Assembly: GCA_947478725.1 (NCBI GenBank)
Contig: CANJWZ010000014.1
Location: 1-64,000 of the forward strand
DNA: 64,000 bases
Direction: 5' to 3'
Origin: Comamonadaceae bacterium
Lineage (GTDB): Bacteria; Pseudomonadota; Gammaproteobacteria; Burkholderiales; Burkholderiaceae_C
The position numbers and the translations under genes were made by a program. Each line of letters opens with the position of its first letter. Position 1 is the first letter of the stretch. Below, piece after piece: positions 33,081 through 41,641 of this stretch. The notes below the pieces were generated by a model that was not told the origin of the DNA, made no database searches, and saw only the letters and a list, made by a program, of their open reading frames with translations.

Positions 33081-34055
33081 ATGACTGACAAACCCGATCT
33101 TCCAAGCGCGACGGTACCTCCACCGGTGCCGGACCATCTGGAGTTCAAGGCAGTGCTGTTGCTCAGCTTCATGCTGGCACTGATCGTGGCGGCGGCGGTG
33201 TACGTGATGTATTCGCGGGGCCTGTTTGAAAGCACGCAAAAGCTGGTGCTGGTGTCTGAAGATTCCGAGGGCGTGGTGGTCGGCATGAACCTGACGTTTT
33301 CGGGTTTTCCGATTGGCCGGGTGCGCCGCATTGAATTGGCCGACGACGGCAAGGCCCGCATTGTGGTCGACGTGGCCAGCAAAGACGCGCACTGGCTGCG
33401 CCAGTCCAGCGTTTTTACCGTGGTGCGTGGGCTGGTGGGTGGCACCAACATTCGGGCCTACACAGGTGTGCTGACCGACAAACTTCTGGAAGACGGCGCG
33501 GTGCGTACCGTTCTGCAAGGCGATACGGGCGCCGAAGTGCCCAAGCTGATCGCGGCGGCCAAGGACCTGCTGGAAAGTGTCAGCACGCTGCTCAGCAAGC
33601 AAGGTGCCTTGGGTGCCAGCTTGGGCAACCTGCAAACCCTCACGGCCAAGATCAATGGGCCAGGCGGTGCCCTGACGGTGTTGCTGGGCGGCGAGGCTGA
33701 AGCCAAAAAACTCGTCACCACGCTGGACCGCACCAACGCGCTGCTGGCCAAAGTCGATGGCCTGGCGGCAAAGACTGACGCCCAGGTGTTTGGTGAGAAG
33801 GGCGTGTTGCCGGAAACCCGCAGCGCGGTGGTCCAGCTCAATGCGCTGCTCGGTGATGCACGTGCCAGCCTGAAAAAAGTTGACGCTGTGTTGGTCGAAG
33901 CGCAGGCGGTGGGTGCCAATGTCAAGGAAGGCACGAGTGATTTGAGCCTGCTGCGCAGCGAGGTTGAATCCAGCCTGCGCAAGGTCGATGGGCTGATCAA
34001 TGAGATCAATCGCAAATGGCCGTTTGCGCGTGATACCGAATTGAAATTGCCATGA
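33081..34055 (+). CDS. MCE/MlaD-family periplasmic lipid-binding protein
   Basis: The 324-residue protein has an N-terminal membrane anchor ('FKAVLLLSFMLALIVAAAVY') and one MCE domain ('VLVSEDSEGVVVGMNLTFSG' and 'FPIGRVRRIELADDGKARIV'). A long helical region with many Leu/Ala heptads ('LVTTLDRTNALLAKVDGLAA') runs to the C-terminus. MCE proteins form hexameric channels for lipids in the periplasm. It follows the permease at 6 bases and overlaps the lipoprotein gene, which is the usual permease-MCE-lipoprotein order. Confidence 0.88.
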   Translation: MTDKPDLPSATVPPPVPDHLEFKAVLLLSFMLALIVAAAVYVMYSRGLFESTQKLVLVSEDSEGVVVGMNLTFSGFPIGRVRRIELADDGKARIVVDVASKDAHWLRQSSVFTVVRGLVGGTNIRAYTGVLTDKLLEDGAVRTVLQGDTGAEVPKLIAAAKDLLESVSTLLSKQGALGASLGNLQTLTAKINGPGGALTVLLGGEAEAKKLVTTLDRTNALLAKVDGLAAKTDAQVFGEKGVLPETRSAVVQLNALLGDARASLKKVDAVLVEAQAVGANVKEGTSDLSLLRSEVESSLRKVDGLINEINRKWPFARDTELKLP

Positions 34056-34714
34056 TGTTCAAAATCTGCCTTGCCGCCATGAATGTCATCTTGCTGGCCT
34101 TGACCGCCTGCGCTTCCGGCCCCAAACCTGCAGACTGGCAGCTCAATGCCAAAGGCGCCACTGACCGTGCTGTCGCGGCTTATCTGCAAGGCAACAACCG
34201 GCTAGTAGCCGCCGAGATGGCCAATGCCAGAGCAGAGATTTCAGCCACAGGCCGCATCGACCTGTTGGCGCGTGCCGAACTGCTGGCCTGCGCGAGCCGC
34301 GTCGCCAGCCTGGTGTTTGAGCCCTGTGCAGGCTTTGAGAAACTGCGCCAGGACGTGCCCCCTGCTGAACGGGCTTATGCCGACTATCTGGCAGGCCAAT
34401 TGAGGCCGCAAGACCTTCATTTATTGCCAAAAGACCAGCAAATGAGTGCTCAGGTCCCTTCAAAATCTGCACCATTCGCTATCGAAAGTATAGCGGATCC
34501 TCTTTCCCGGCTGGTCGCTGCTGGTACCGTATTCCAGGCGGGGCAGGCCAGCCCAGCGCTGGTGCAAGCTGCCGTTGATGCGGCATCCAGCCAGGGCTGG
34601 CGCAGGCCTTTGCTGGCCTGGCTCGGTGTGCAGCTCAAGCTGGCAGAGTCCAGCGGCAACGCCCCCGAGGCCGCGCGTGTTCAAAGGCGCATGGCTGTGG
34701 TTTTGAAACCTTGA
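34052..34714 (+). CDS. Putative lipoprotein of an MCE transport locus
   Basis: The 220-residue product starts with a lipoprotein signal and lipobox ('MNVILLALTACASGPKP'), so it is probably anchored in a membrane by its first mature Cys. The rest is Ala-rich and helical ('AVAAYLQGNNRLVAAEMANA'), with no domain I can name. It overlaps the MCE gene by 4 bases and so belongs to that transport operon, in the place where auxiliary lipoproteins usually sit. The region 34430-34500 ('QMSAQVPSKSAPFAIESIAD') looks inserted and has short-repeat character. Confidence 0.75.
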   Translation: MMFKICLAAMNVILLALTACASGPKPADWQLNAKGATDRAVAAYLQGNNRLVAAEMANARAEISATGRIDLLARAELLACASRVASLVFEPCAGFEKLRQDVPPAERAYADYLAGQLRPQDLHLLPKDQQMSAQVPSKSAPFAIESIADPLSRLVAAGTVFQAGQASPALVQAAVDAASSQGWRRPLLAWLGVQLKLAESSGNAPEAARVQRRMAVVLKP

Positions 34715-34722
34715 GCGACGTT

Positions 34723-35988
34723 ATGCGTTCCAGCGCTCTGCAGCGCGGCTCGGTCAGCCCTGTGGCCATAGCGATGACCTGCGCGCTGGCGCTGGCCACC
34801 GCCATGGGGATTGGCCGCTTTGCCTTCACGCCGCTGCTGCCCATGATGCTGGCCGACGGTGTGGTCGACTTGCCCGGTGCCAGCTGGCTGGCCAGTGCCA
34901 ACTACCTGGGCTATCTGGTCGGCGCGCTGCTGTGCACCTTTCAGCCCTTGATCTGGTCGCGCCTCCAGGGGTGGCCGCCTGTGCCGGCCACCACCTGGCT
35001 GCGTGGCGGCTTGGTGGCGACCTGCGTTTTGACGCTGAGCATGGCGCTGCAGCTGCCCGCGCTCTGGCCGTGGCTGCGTTTTGCAGCTGGTGTGGCCAGT
35101 GCCTTTGTGCTCGTGTTCACGTCGGGCTGGTGCCTGGCGCGACTTGGCGAGCGCCAGGCTGGCCATCTGGGCGGCATCATGTACACCGGCCCGGGCGCAG
35201 GCATAGCACTCAGCGGGGTGCTGGCCAGCGGCATGGTGGCGCTGCACTGGAAGGCCGGGGCCGGATGGCTGATTTTTGGGGTGCTGGCCTGCATGTTGAC
35301 GGCCATCACCTGGCGCACGTTCTCCATGAAGCTGGACATCAAGCTGCCGACCGCGGCGCTTGCTCCTGCCGACGGTGCCGCCTCCAGTTTGGCGGCACAG
35401 CCGGCTCAGGCCTCTTTTGCCAGCCGGTGGCACATGTTCTGGCTGTCCATCGCTTATGGCCTGGACGGCTTGGGCTACATCATCACGGCTACTTTTTTAC
35501 CGGTGATTGCCCGGCAGGTCATGCCGGGTTCGGCCTGGCTGGACTTGTTTTGGCCGCTCTTTGGCCTGGCGGTGATTGTGGGGGCTTGGCTGTCGACCCG
35601 CATCTCGCTCAAAGGTGATTTGCGTTATATGCTGGCCGCCTGCTACATCATGCAAGCCATCGGCGTGATTTTGATGGTGTGGTTGCCCACGCCGCTGGGT
35701 TTTGCGCTCGGCAGCCTGCTGCTGGGCATGCCTTTTACCGCCATCACATTTTTTGCCATGCAGGAAGTCCGGCGCCTCAAACCCCACAGCGCGTCAAGCT
35801 ATATGGGCCTGCTCACTGCTGTCTATGGCATGGGCCAAATCGCCGGACCGCCGTTAGCGGCGTGGCTGCTCAGCCGCAGCGCCACAGTGGGGCAGGGCTT
35901 TAATCTGGCACTGGAGATCGCGGCCAGCACGCTGGTGCTGGGGGCGGTGATGTTTGTTGGGTTAGCGCGGGTTTATCCTAAAAAATAG
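34723..35988 (+). CDS. YbfB/YjiJ-family MFS transporter
   Basis: The 421-residue protein has about 12 membrane helices. 'ALALATAMGIGRFAFTPLLP' is the signature of the YbfB/YjiJ branch of the major facilitator superfamily, and 'GGIMYTGPGAGIALSGVLAS' and 'SSYMGLLTAVYGMGQIAGPP' follow it. The substrate is unknown for the branch. The ATG at 34723 is used; a TTG at 34711 overlaps the lipoprotein stop and is possible. The close spacing suggests co-transcription with the MCE locus, but a functional link is not implied. Confidence 0.85.
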   Translation: MRSSALQRGSVSPVAIAMTCALALATAMGIGRFAFTPLLPMMLADGVVDLPGASWLASANYLGYLVGALLCTFQPLIWSRLQGWPPVPATTWLRGGLVATCVLTLSMALQLPALWPWLRFAAGVASAFVLVFTSGWCLARLGERQAGHLGGIMYTGPGAGIALSGVLASGMVALHWKAGAGWLIFGVLACMLTAITWRTFSMKLDIKLPTAALAPADGAASSLAAQPAQASFASRWHMFWLSIAYGLDGLGYIITATFLPVIARQVMPGSAWLDLFWPLFGLAVIVGAWLSTRISLKGDLRYMLAACYIMQAIGVILMVWLPTPLGFALGSLLLGMPFTAITFFAMQEVRRLKPHSASSYMGLLTAVYGMGQIAGPPLAAWLLSRSATVGQGFNLALEIAASTLVLGAVMFVGLARVYPKK

Positions 35989-36003
35989 GGGTGGTACGCC
36001 AGC

Positions 36004-37038
36004 TTATTCGCTGGTGATCTGCAGCACCAGCTTGCCAAAATTCTCTCCGTTAAACAGCTTGAGCAACGCTTCGGGGAAGTTCTCAATGCCTTGCACCACG
36101 TCTTCTTTGCTCTTCATGGTGCCCGCTTTCAGATAGCCCGCCATCTCGTTGATGGCCAGGTGGTAACGGTCGGCGTAGTCAAACACCACAATGCCTTCCA
36201 TCCGGGCGCGGTTGACCAGCAGAGACAGGTAGTTGGCCGGGCCTTTGACGGGTGTGGTGTTGTTGTATTGGCTGATGGCACCGCAAATGATGATCCGGGC
36301 ACCACGGGTGATTTTGGCCAGCACCATGTCCAGAATCTCACCGCCCACGTTGTCAAAGTAAATGTCAACGCCTTTGGGGCAATGCTCTTTCAGCCCGGCA
36401 CGCACATCGGCGTTTTTGTAGTCAATGCAGGCGTCAAAGCCCAGCTCGCTGACCACCCAGTCACACTTGGCTTTGCCGCCCGCAATTCCGACCACGCGGC
36501 AGCCCCTGAGCTTGGCAATTTGCCCCACGGTTTGGCCCACAGCGCCTGCTGCGCCTGACACCACAACGGTTTCGCCCGCCTTGGGCAGGCCGACTTCTGT
36601 CAGGCCAAAAAAGCCGGTCATGCCGGGCATGCCAAGCACATTGGTCCAGGTCGTGAGCCCCAGGCTGGCGTCAATCTTGAACATACCGCTGCGTTTGATG
36701 TTCTCCTGGCTGATCAGGCAATACTCCTGCACGTCCAGGCCCGCATTCACGTAGTCACCCACGGCAAAGGCTGGGTTGTTGGAGGCGATGACTCGGCCCA
36801 CGCCACCCGCGCGCATCACGGCGTTGATCTCGACCGGCGCAATGTAGCTTTTGCCTTCGTTCATCCAGCCGCGCATGGCCGGGTCCAGTGACAGGTACAG
36901 CGTTTTAACCAGCACACCACCGGCGGCGGGTTCAGCGACCGCTTCTTCGGTAAATCGCCAGTTGGCGGGAGTTGGCAAGCCGACGGGGCGGCTGGCCAGG
37001 CGACATTGGCGATTTTTAAGGTGTGTGATGGCGCTCAT
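36004..37038 (-). CDS. NADP-dependent MDR oxidoreductase (leukotriene B4 dehydrogenase/curcumin reductase-like)
   Basis: The 344-residue protein is a zinc-free medium-chain reductase: 'LYLSLDPAMRGWMNEGKSYI' near the N-terminus, 'LGMPGMTGFFGLTEVGLPKA', the Rossmann motif 'VVSGAAGAVGQTVGQIAKLR', and 'GVDIYFDNVGGEILDMVLAK'. These match the family that reduces C=C bonds of enones with NADPH. It stands alone, convergent with the MFS gene and divergent from maiA. Confidence 0.92.
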   Translation of the reverse strand: MSAITHLKNRQCRLASRPVGLPTPANWRFTEEAVAEPAAGGVLVKTLYLSLDPAMRGWMNEGKSYIAPVEINAVMRAGGVGRVIASNNPAFAVGDYVNAGLDVQEYCLISQENIKRSGMFKIDASLGLTTWTNVLGMPGMTGFFGLTEVGLPKAGETVVVSGAAGAVGQTVGQIAKLRGCRVVGIAGGKAKCDWVVSELGFDACIDYKNADVRAGLKEHCPKGVDIYFDNVGGEILDMVLAKITRGARIIICGAISQYNNTTPVKGPANYLSLLVNRARMEGIVVFDYADRYHLAINEMAGYLKAGTMKSKEDVVQGIENFPEALLKLFNGENFGKLVLQITSE

Positions 37039-37179
37039 GAGGGTGTCTCCGTTCAGTCAAGTGTTGGGCAAAGATGCATCGTAGCGGGGCATGCCAGCTG
37101 CCGCAGTCGCACAGGCGATTGTGATCCCGCCGTCAGGCCGCGCCCTTGAAAATCGGGGGTTTCGGTTTATGCTTCGGCC

Positions 37180-37830
37180 ATGACTGAAAACCTCAAACTC
37201 CACTCCTACTTTCGCTCATCGGCCTCCTTTCGCGTTCGCATTGCGCTTGAATTGAAGGGCTTGCCTTACGACTATGTTGCCGTGCATATTCCCCGTGGTG
37301 ATCATAAAAAACCGCCCTATGCGGACTTGTCTGCCGACACCTTGGTGCCGCTGCTGGAAATTGATGGGCAAAAGCTCTCGCAATCGATGGCCATCATTGA
37401 ATACCTGGACGACAAGCACCCCACGTCAGCCTTGCTGCCCGCAGACGCCTTGGGCCGCGCCAAGGTGCGTGCGCTGGCGCAGTCCATTTCTTGCGACATT
37501 CACCCCCTCAACAACCTGCGCATTCTCAAATACCTGGTCAAAGAACTCAAAGTCGAAGAAGATGTCAAAAACATCTGGTACCGCCATTGGTGCCGTGAAG
37601 GCCTCGTCGCGTTTGAAAAACAACTCGGCCAGTTACCGGCATCGACTTACTGCTATGGCGAGACCCCAACCCTGGCGGACTGCTGCCTGGTGCCGCAAAT
37701 CTTCAATGCCCAGCGCTTTGATGTGAACTTTGACGGCCTGACCCGTACCCTGGCCGTGCACGAAGCCTGCATGAAGCTGCCCGCCTTCCAAAAAGCGCAG
37801 CCCAGCAGCTGCCCGGATTTTGAGGCTTGA
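37180..37830 (+). CDS. maiA: Maleylacetoacetate isomerase (zeta-class GST)
   Basis: The 216-residue cytoplasmic protein has the zeta-GST start 'LHSYFRSSASFRVRIALELK' with the catalytic Ser pair, the glutathione-site segment 'LVPLLEIDGQKLSQSMAIIE', and the C-terminal 'GETPTLADCCLVPQIFNAQR'. It isomerises maleylacetoacetate (or maleylpyruvate in the gentisate route) with glutathione. No other gene of tyrosine or gentisate breakdown is adjacent. Its TGA overlaps the TTG start of pgeF, so the two are probably co-transcribed. Confidence 0.92.
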   Translation: MTENLKLHSYFRSSASFRVRIALELKGLPYDYVAVHIPRGDHKKPPYADLSADTLVPLLEIDGQKLSQSMAIIEYLDDKHPTSALLPADALGRAKVRALAQSISCDIHPLNNLRILKYLVKELKVEEDVKNIWYRHWCREGLVAFEKQLGQLPASTYCYGETPTLADCCLVPQIFNAQRFDVNFDGLTRTLAVHEACMKLPAFQKAQPSSCPDFEA

Positions 37831-38645
37831 CGCATCCTGATTGGCTCGTACCCAACTGGCCAGCACCGGCCCATGTGAAAGCGGTGCTGACCACCCGCGC
37901 TGGAGGTTGCTCCAGCGCACCATGGGACAGCATGAATCTGGGCGACCACGTCGGCGATGTGCCTGAGCAGGTGTTGGCCAACCGCGCCATGTTGCAAAAA
38001 ACTGTTGGGGCACAGGCTGTGTTTTTAAAACAGGTGCATGGTGTTGGCGTTGCGCCATTGAGCAGCAGCACCCCCAACGGCACGGCGGCGGATGCCTGCC
38101 TGACCACCGAGCGAGGTCTGGCTTGCACCATCATGGTGGCGGACTGTTTGCCGGTGCTGTTGACCAACACTGACGGCACGGCGATAGCGGCCGCCCATGC
38201 AGGCTGGCGCGGGCTGGCTGGAACTGAATCGATAGGCATTCTGGAGGCTGTTGTAAATGCTTTTCAGGCATCAAAAAAGCCTTTAGGCCCGTCAATATAT
38301 GGGCTAGCAGCTCCTGAAATAATAGCGTGGCTGGGGCCTTGCATTGGCCCGACGGCGTTTGAAGTGGGTGCTGAAGTCAAGACGGCGTTTGAAGCTGGCC
38401 AGACCGATGCAGCTCGATTTTTCGCAGCAACCGGCAAGGGGAAGTTTCTGGCTGACCTGGCGGGCTTGGCCAGGGCGAGGTTGAAGGCCTTGGGCATCGC
38501 GCAGATTCATGGCAACAACAGCACAGCCGATTGGTGTACGGTGGCCAACCCGTCCAGGTTCTTTTCGCACCGGCGTGATGCAGGTAAGCATGGCAATGGT
38601 TTCGGTACGACCGGCCGCATGGCTGCGTGCGTCTGGCTAGCGTGA
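37827..38645 (+). CDS. pgeF: PgeF/YfiH-type multicopper-like purine nucleoside phosphorylase (laccase domain)
   Basis: The 272-residue protein has the DUF152 fold with the metal and catalytic residues in 'VFLKQVHGVGVAPLSS', 'ACTIMVADCLPVLLTNTDGT', 'AAAHAGWRGLAGT' and 'WLGPCIGPTAFEVGAEVKTA'. The family was called polyphenol oxidase and is now linked to purine nucleoside metabolism and peptidoglycan editing. It starts with TTG overlapping the maiA stop. The codons for 'ASKKPLGPSIYGLAAPEIIA' (38272-38326) correspond to a dispersed repeat inserted in frame, in a loop before the third motif. Confidence 0.88.
   Translation: MTHPDWLVPNWPAPAHVKAVLTTRAGGCSSAPWDSMNLGDHVGDVPEQVLANRAMLQKTVGAQAVFLKQVHGVGVAPLSSSTPNGTAADACLTTERGLACTIMVADCLPVLLTNTDGTAIAAAHAGWRGLAGTESIGILEAVVNAFQASKKPLGPSIYGLAAPEIIAWLGPCIGPTAFEVGAEVKTAFEAGQTDAARFFAATGKGKFLADLAGLARARLKALGIAQIHGNNSTADWCTVANPSRFFSHRRDAGKHGNGFGTTGRMAACVWLA
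38272..38326. repeat. Dispersed short repeat inside pgeF
   Basis: The copy runs from CAAAAAAGCCTTTAGGCCC through GGGCTAGCAGCTCCTG to AATAATAGC. Related copies lie at 29966, 46457, 50654 and 55821, mostly outside genes. Here the insert keeps the reading frame and adds about 18 residues. Confidence 0.65.
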
Positions 38646-38658
38646 AGAGCACTTGTCT

Positions 38659-39285
38659 TTAACGGTTAGCCTTGGTCATCAAATCAAACATGGTGCGGAT
38701 GGTGTTGGTAAAACGCGGCCGCATGCGGCTGCTCCATTCGGTTTCCCGTATGGCCAGCCAAGGGGGCGAACCCAGGGTTTCTTGGGTGACCAGGTCGTAG
38801 CAGGCCAGCGACAGCGGGCCGTGGTCGTGGTTCACATAACGGCTGGCGCGCACGCAGCCGGGAACCAGGGCCAGTCCGGGCATGTGTTCGGTGTCGTACC
38901 AGCTGGAGAGCTCTGGCATCCAGCCTGTTTCAGGGTCCATTTCCACCACGTAGTGAAACACGGCTGGCGTTGTTGCAGACGCGCCGCGCTTGTCCAGCAT
39001 CTGTTCAAGCCGCGAGACGCGCAGCTCAGACCAGCTGTTTTCAAGCTTGGTCTCAAGCCATGCAGCTACCGAAGGCTCAAGGGATGTGCGTTTGTCCAGA
39101 TGCAGATAGGCATAAACCAGACTTTGCGCTTCATTGAAGGCGCCATGCACCTGCACAGACACATCCCGCCATGGACTATCTTGCAAAGCCGTGCGCAGGT
39201 GGTCAAGCCATTGGGGCAACGGGGCCCGGCCGCCCGCAGGCAGCCTGGCTTGCACCAGCAGGGCATCGGTGGGCGTCGCTGCCAT
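38659..39285 (-). CDS. Dimeric alpha/beta-barrel protein with EthD-like motif
   Basis: The 208-residue protein is not a well-known enzyme. Its C-terminal half contains 'MPELSSWYDTEHMPGLALVP' followed by 'GCVRASRYVN', the WY-x2-EH barrel motif also found in the product of 15846-16577. The N-terminal half is a weaker barrel-like repeat. I use the ATG at 39285, one base after the stop of the CMD-family gene; a TTG 4 codons upstream is possible. It closes a minus-strand cluster with a CMD protein, a Bug receptor, an SDR and a lactone hydrolase and may act on a ring-cleavage product. Confidence 0.7.
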   Translation of the reverse strand: MAATPTDALLVQARLPAGGRAPLPQWLDHLRTALQDSPWRDVSVQVHGAFNEAQSLVYAYLHLDKRTSLEPSVAAWLETKLENSWSELRVSRLEQMLDKRGASATTPAVFHYVVEMDPETGWMPELSSWYDTEHMPGLALVPGCVRASRYVNHDHGPLSLACYDLVTQETLGSPPWLAIRETEWSSRMRPRFTNTIRTMFDLMTKANR

Positions 39286-39286
39286 G

Positions 39287-39811
39287 TCAATGCCCAATCT
39301 GAAAAGCCGTTAAAAAGCGCGACACCATGTTGTAAGCCGCCACGGTGGCGACCAGGTCGGCCAGTTGCTGGTCATTGAAGTGGGCTTTGACCGGGTCAAA
39401 CACGCTGTCTGGCACCTCAATGTCCCGGGTCATGGTGTCTGTCAAGGCCAGCACGCAGCGTTCTTGGGCTGAAAACATATCTGATGTTGCGGCAGCGCCT
39501 TGCAGCGCGTCTATTTTTGCCTGTGACATACCAGCTTTGAGCGCATGCGGCACGTGGGCCTCGAACTCATAAGGCGCACGGTTCAGCACGGCCACCCGCA
39601 AAATCACCATTTCACGCAGGTCAGCGGGCACGCTGCTGCGGTTTCGGATGGCGGTCAGCAATTGCTCCCAGCCCTGCGCCAGCGGCGGGCTGTTCAGCAG
39701 CACCTGGTAAAGCAGCGACACGCGGCCGCGCTCGGCCGTGATGCCTGCTTCGAGCTGGGCCAGTTCAGGCCGCGTGCCGGGGGTGATGGGGGTAATTCGG
39801 TTTGGGCGCAT
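39287..39811 (-). CDS. Carboxymuconolactone decarboxylase-family protein
   Basis: The 174-residue protein has the all-helical CMD/AhpD fold, with 'SVPADLREMVILRVAVLNRA' and 'YEFEAHVPHALKAGMSQAKI', then 'LADLVATVAAYNMVSRFLTA'. The position where AhpD has its redox CxxC carries no cysteine pair, so it is not a peroxidase-type member. A lactone decarboxylase, or a structural relative, is more likely, in keeping with the LigI-like hydrolase upstream. The gene follows the Bug gene at 20 bases and is followed after one base by the barrel-protein gene. Confidence 0.8.
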   Translation of the reverse strand: MRPNRITPITPGTRPELAQLEAGITAERGRVSLLYQVLLNSPPLAQGWEQLLTAIRNRSSVPADLREMVILRVAVLNRAPYEFEAHVPHALKAGMSQAKIDALQGAAATSDMFSAQERCVLALTDTMTRDIEVPDSVFDPVKAHFNDQQLADLVATVAAYNMVSRFLTAFQIGH

Positions 39812-39831
39812 GAGCGGCTTGTTCTGGTTCG

Positions 39832-40821
39832 TTATTCAGGTTTGATTTTTTTGTCGCGAATGACTTTGCCCCATTTGGCGGTGTCATTTTTAAGCAGCAA
39901 GGCCAGTTCCGCCTGGCTCGATGCAGAAGGCTCCGCACCGGATGCCAGCAATTTGCTGCGTACCCCTTCATTGGCAAGCGCGCGCCTGACCGCCTGGTTC
40001 AGCCGCTCAAGGTCGGGCGCAGGTGTGGCCTTGCTGGCGAACAGGGCGTACCAGTTGTCTGAATCGACCCCGGGCATGCCCATTTCCTGAAAGGTTTTCA
40101 CGTCTGGCAAAAGCGGGTGGCGCTTGGCTGCTGCAATGCCGATCGGCTTGAGCTTGCCGGCCTTGATAAAGCCGACCAGGCCAGGAATATCGCCAAAAAA
40201 ACCATCGACGTGGCCGGCGATCACATCGGTGATGGCTGGCGCCGCGCCTTTGTACGGCACATGAACCAAATTGGCCTTGGTGACATCGGCCAGCAACTCC
40301 ATCGCCAGATGCGGCACGCTGCCCGTACCCGACGAGGCCATGGTGGCACCGCCTGCTTTGAGCTTGGCATTGGCGATGAATTCAGCACCGGTGTTGGCCG
40401 GATTACTGGCGCCCACCACCAGCAGCTCGACGTTGTTGACGACCAGCGATATCGGCGCCAGGTCACGCAGCGGGTCGTAGGGCAGTTTTTCATACAGCGG
40501 CGGGTTAATGGCCACCGCGCCAACGCTGGTCAGCCAGATCGTGTGGCCATCGGCCGGCGCGTTTTTAACGAACTCTGCGGCTATCGCGCCATTGGCACCG
40601 GCCTTGTTTTCAATGATGACTTGTCCGCCGAGCTCTTTGCCCAGTTGCTCGCCAAGGGTGCGGGCAACAAAATCAACCGGTCCACCCGGCGGAAAGGCCA
40701 CCAACAGGCGCGTGACTTTGGCTTGGGCCATCACAGGCGGGCTCAAGCTGCTTGCCAGGGTCAATGCTGCAACGGCTATCAGGCTGAGTGCCTGTCTGCG
40801 GGAGGTGTTTCGTTTTGTCAT
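39832..40821 (-). CDS. Bug/TctC-family periplasmic solute receptor 8
   Basis: The 329-residue product has a signal 'TSRRQALSLIAVAALTLASS' with a twin-arginine look, then 'VTRLLVAFPPGGPVDFVART'. Later motifs are 'ENKAGANGAIAAEFVKNAPA', 'ASSGTGSVPHLAMELLADVT' and 'HVPYKGAAPAITDVIAGHVD'. I use the ATG at 40821, preceded by AAGGAAAAA; the frame to 41073 is inside the SDR gene. It lies between an SDR and a CMD protein in a minus-strand operon that begins with a LigI-like lactone hydrolase, so the ligand may be an aromatic or lactone acid. Confidence 0.9.
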   Translation of the reverse strand: MTKRNTSRRQALSLIAVAALTLASSLSPPVMAQAKVTRLLVAFPPGGPVDFVARTLGEQLGKELGGQVIIENKAGANGAIAAEFVKNAPADGHTIWLTSVGAVAINPPLYEKLPYDPLRDLAPISLVVNNVELLVVGASNPANTGAEFIANAKLKAGGATMASSGTGSVPHLAMELLADVTKANLVHVPYKGAAPAITDVIAGHVDGFFGDIPGLVGFIKAGKLKPIGIAAAKRHPLLPDVKTFQEMGMPGVDSDNWYALFASKATPAPDLERLNQAVRRALANEGVRSKLLASGAEPSASSQAELALLLKNDTAKWGKVIRDKKIKPE

Positions 40822-40840
40822 GGTTTTTCCTTTGTTCCTG

Positions 40841-41641
40841 TCAATCACATCGAACCGACATACCGCCGTCAACAACGATTTCTGTGCCGGTGATGAATCG
40901 GGCTTCATCGGACGCCAAAAACAGCGCCGCGTTGGCAGTATCGCGGCCATCGCCCATGAACGGCAGCGGAATGCGCGCCTGACGCTGCGCCAGCAGGGCC
41001 GATACATCGCCGCCGGTGCGCTGCTTGGCCAGGCGCACATCCACCATCGGTGTATAGAGCTGGCCCGGCACAACGGTGTTCACGCGTATGCCTTTCTTGG
41101 CGTACTGCACCGCCACCACGCGTGAAAACTGGATCACCCCGGCCTTGGTGGAGGCATAGGCCACCTGGGCCGAGCCTGTCCAGCGGGTACCCGATGTTGA
41201 TGCGATGTTGACGATAGCGCCAGCGGCTTGTTGGTCCATGATTGGCAGCACGTGCTTGCAGGTCAGAAAGACGCTTTTCAGGTTGTGGTCGAGCTGTGCG
41301 TCCCAGACTTCTTCAGACATCTCAACCGGCCCACCGGCAGCCGAACCGCCCACGTTGTTCACCAGAATGTCAATGCGTCCAAAGCGTGCCATGCAGCCGG
41401 CCACCACTGCTGCGATGGCGTCAGATTGCGTCACGTCGCAGGTGGCGATGTCAATCTCGCCGCCCGCGTCTTTGACCAGCTGCACCGTTTCCTGCATGCG
41501 TTCGGCGTCGCGGTCTAAAGCGAATACTTTGGCGCCTTCCTGGGCAAAACGCACGGCTATCGCTCGGCCATTGCCCCAACCAGGGCCGACCGAGCCTGCG
41601 CCGGTGATCAAGGCGACCTTACCCTGTAAACGTCCTGTCAT
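40841..41641 (-). CDS. Short-chain dehydrogenase/reductase
   Basis: The 266-residue protein has the classical SDR layout: nucleotide motif 'VALITGAGSVGPGWGNGRAI', 'DILVNNVGGSAAGGPVEMSE', catalytic Ser in 'IVNIASTSGTRWTGSAQVAY' and Tyr/Lys in 'YASTKAGVIQFSR'. The Gly-rich loop is longer than usual ('GAGSVGPGWGNGRA'), as in a subset of SDRs annotated in degradation clusters. 'VFALDRDAE' after strand 2 suggests NAD rather than NADP. It overlaps the lactone-hydrolase gene by 4 bases. Confidence 0.9.
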   Translation of the reverse strand: MTGRLQGKVALITGAGSVGPGWGNGRAIAVRFAQEGAKVFALDRDAERMQETVQLVKDAGGEIDIATCDVTQSDAIAAVVAGCMARFGRIDILVNNVGGSAAGGPVEMSEEVWDAQLDHNLKSVFLTCKHVLPIMDQQAAGAIVNIASTSGTRWTGSAQVAYASTKAGVIQFSRVVAVQYAKKGIRVNTVVPGQLYTPMVDVRLAKQRTGGDVSALLAQRQARIPLPFMGDGRDTANAALFLASDEARFITGTEIVVDGGMSVRCD

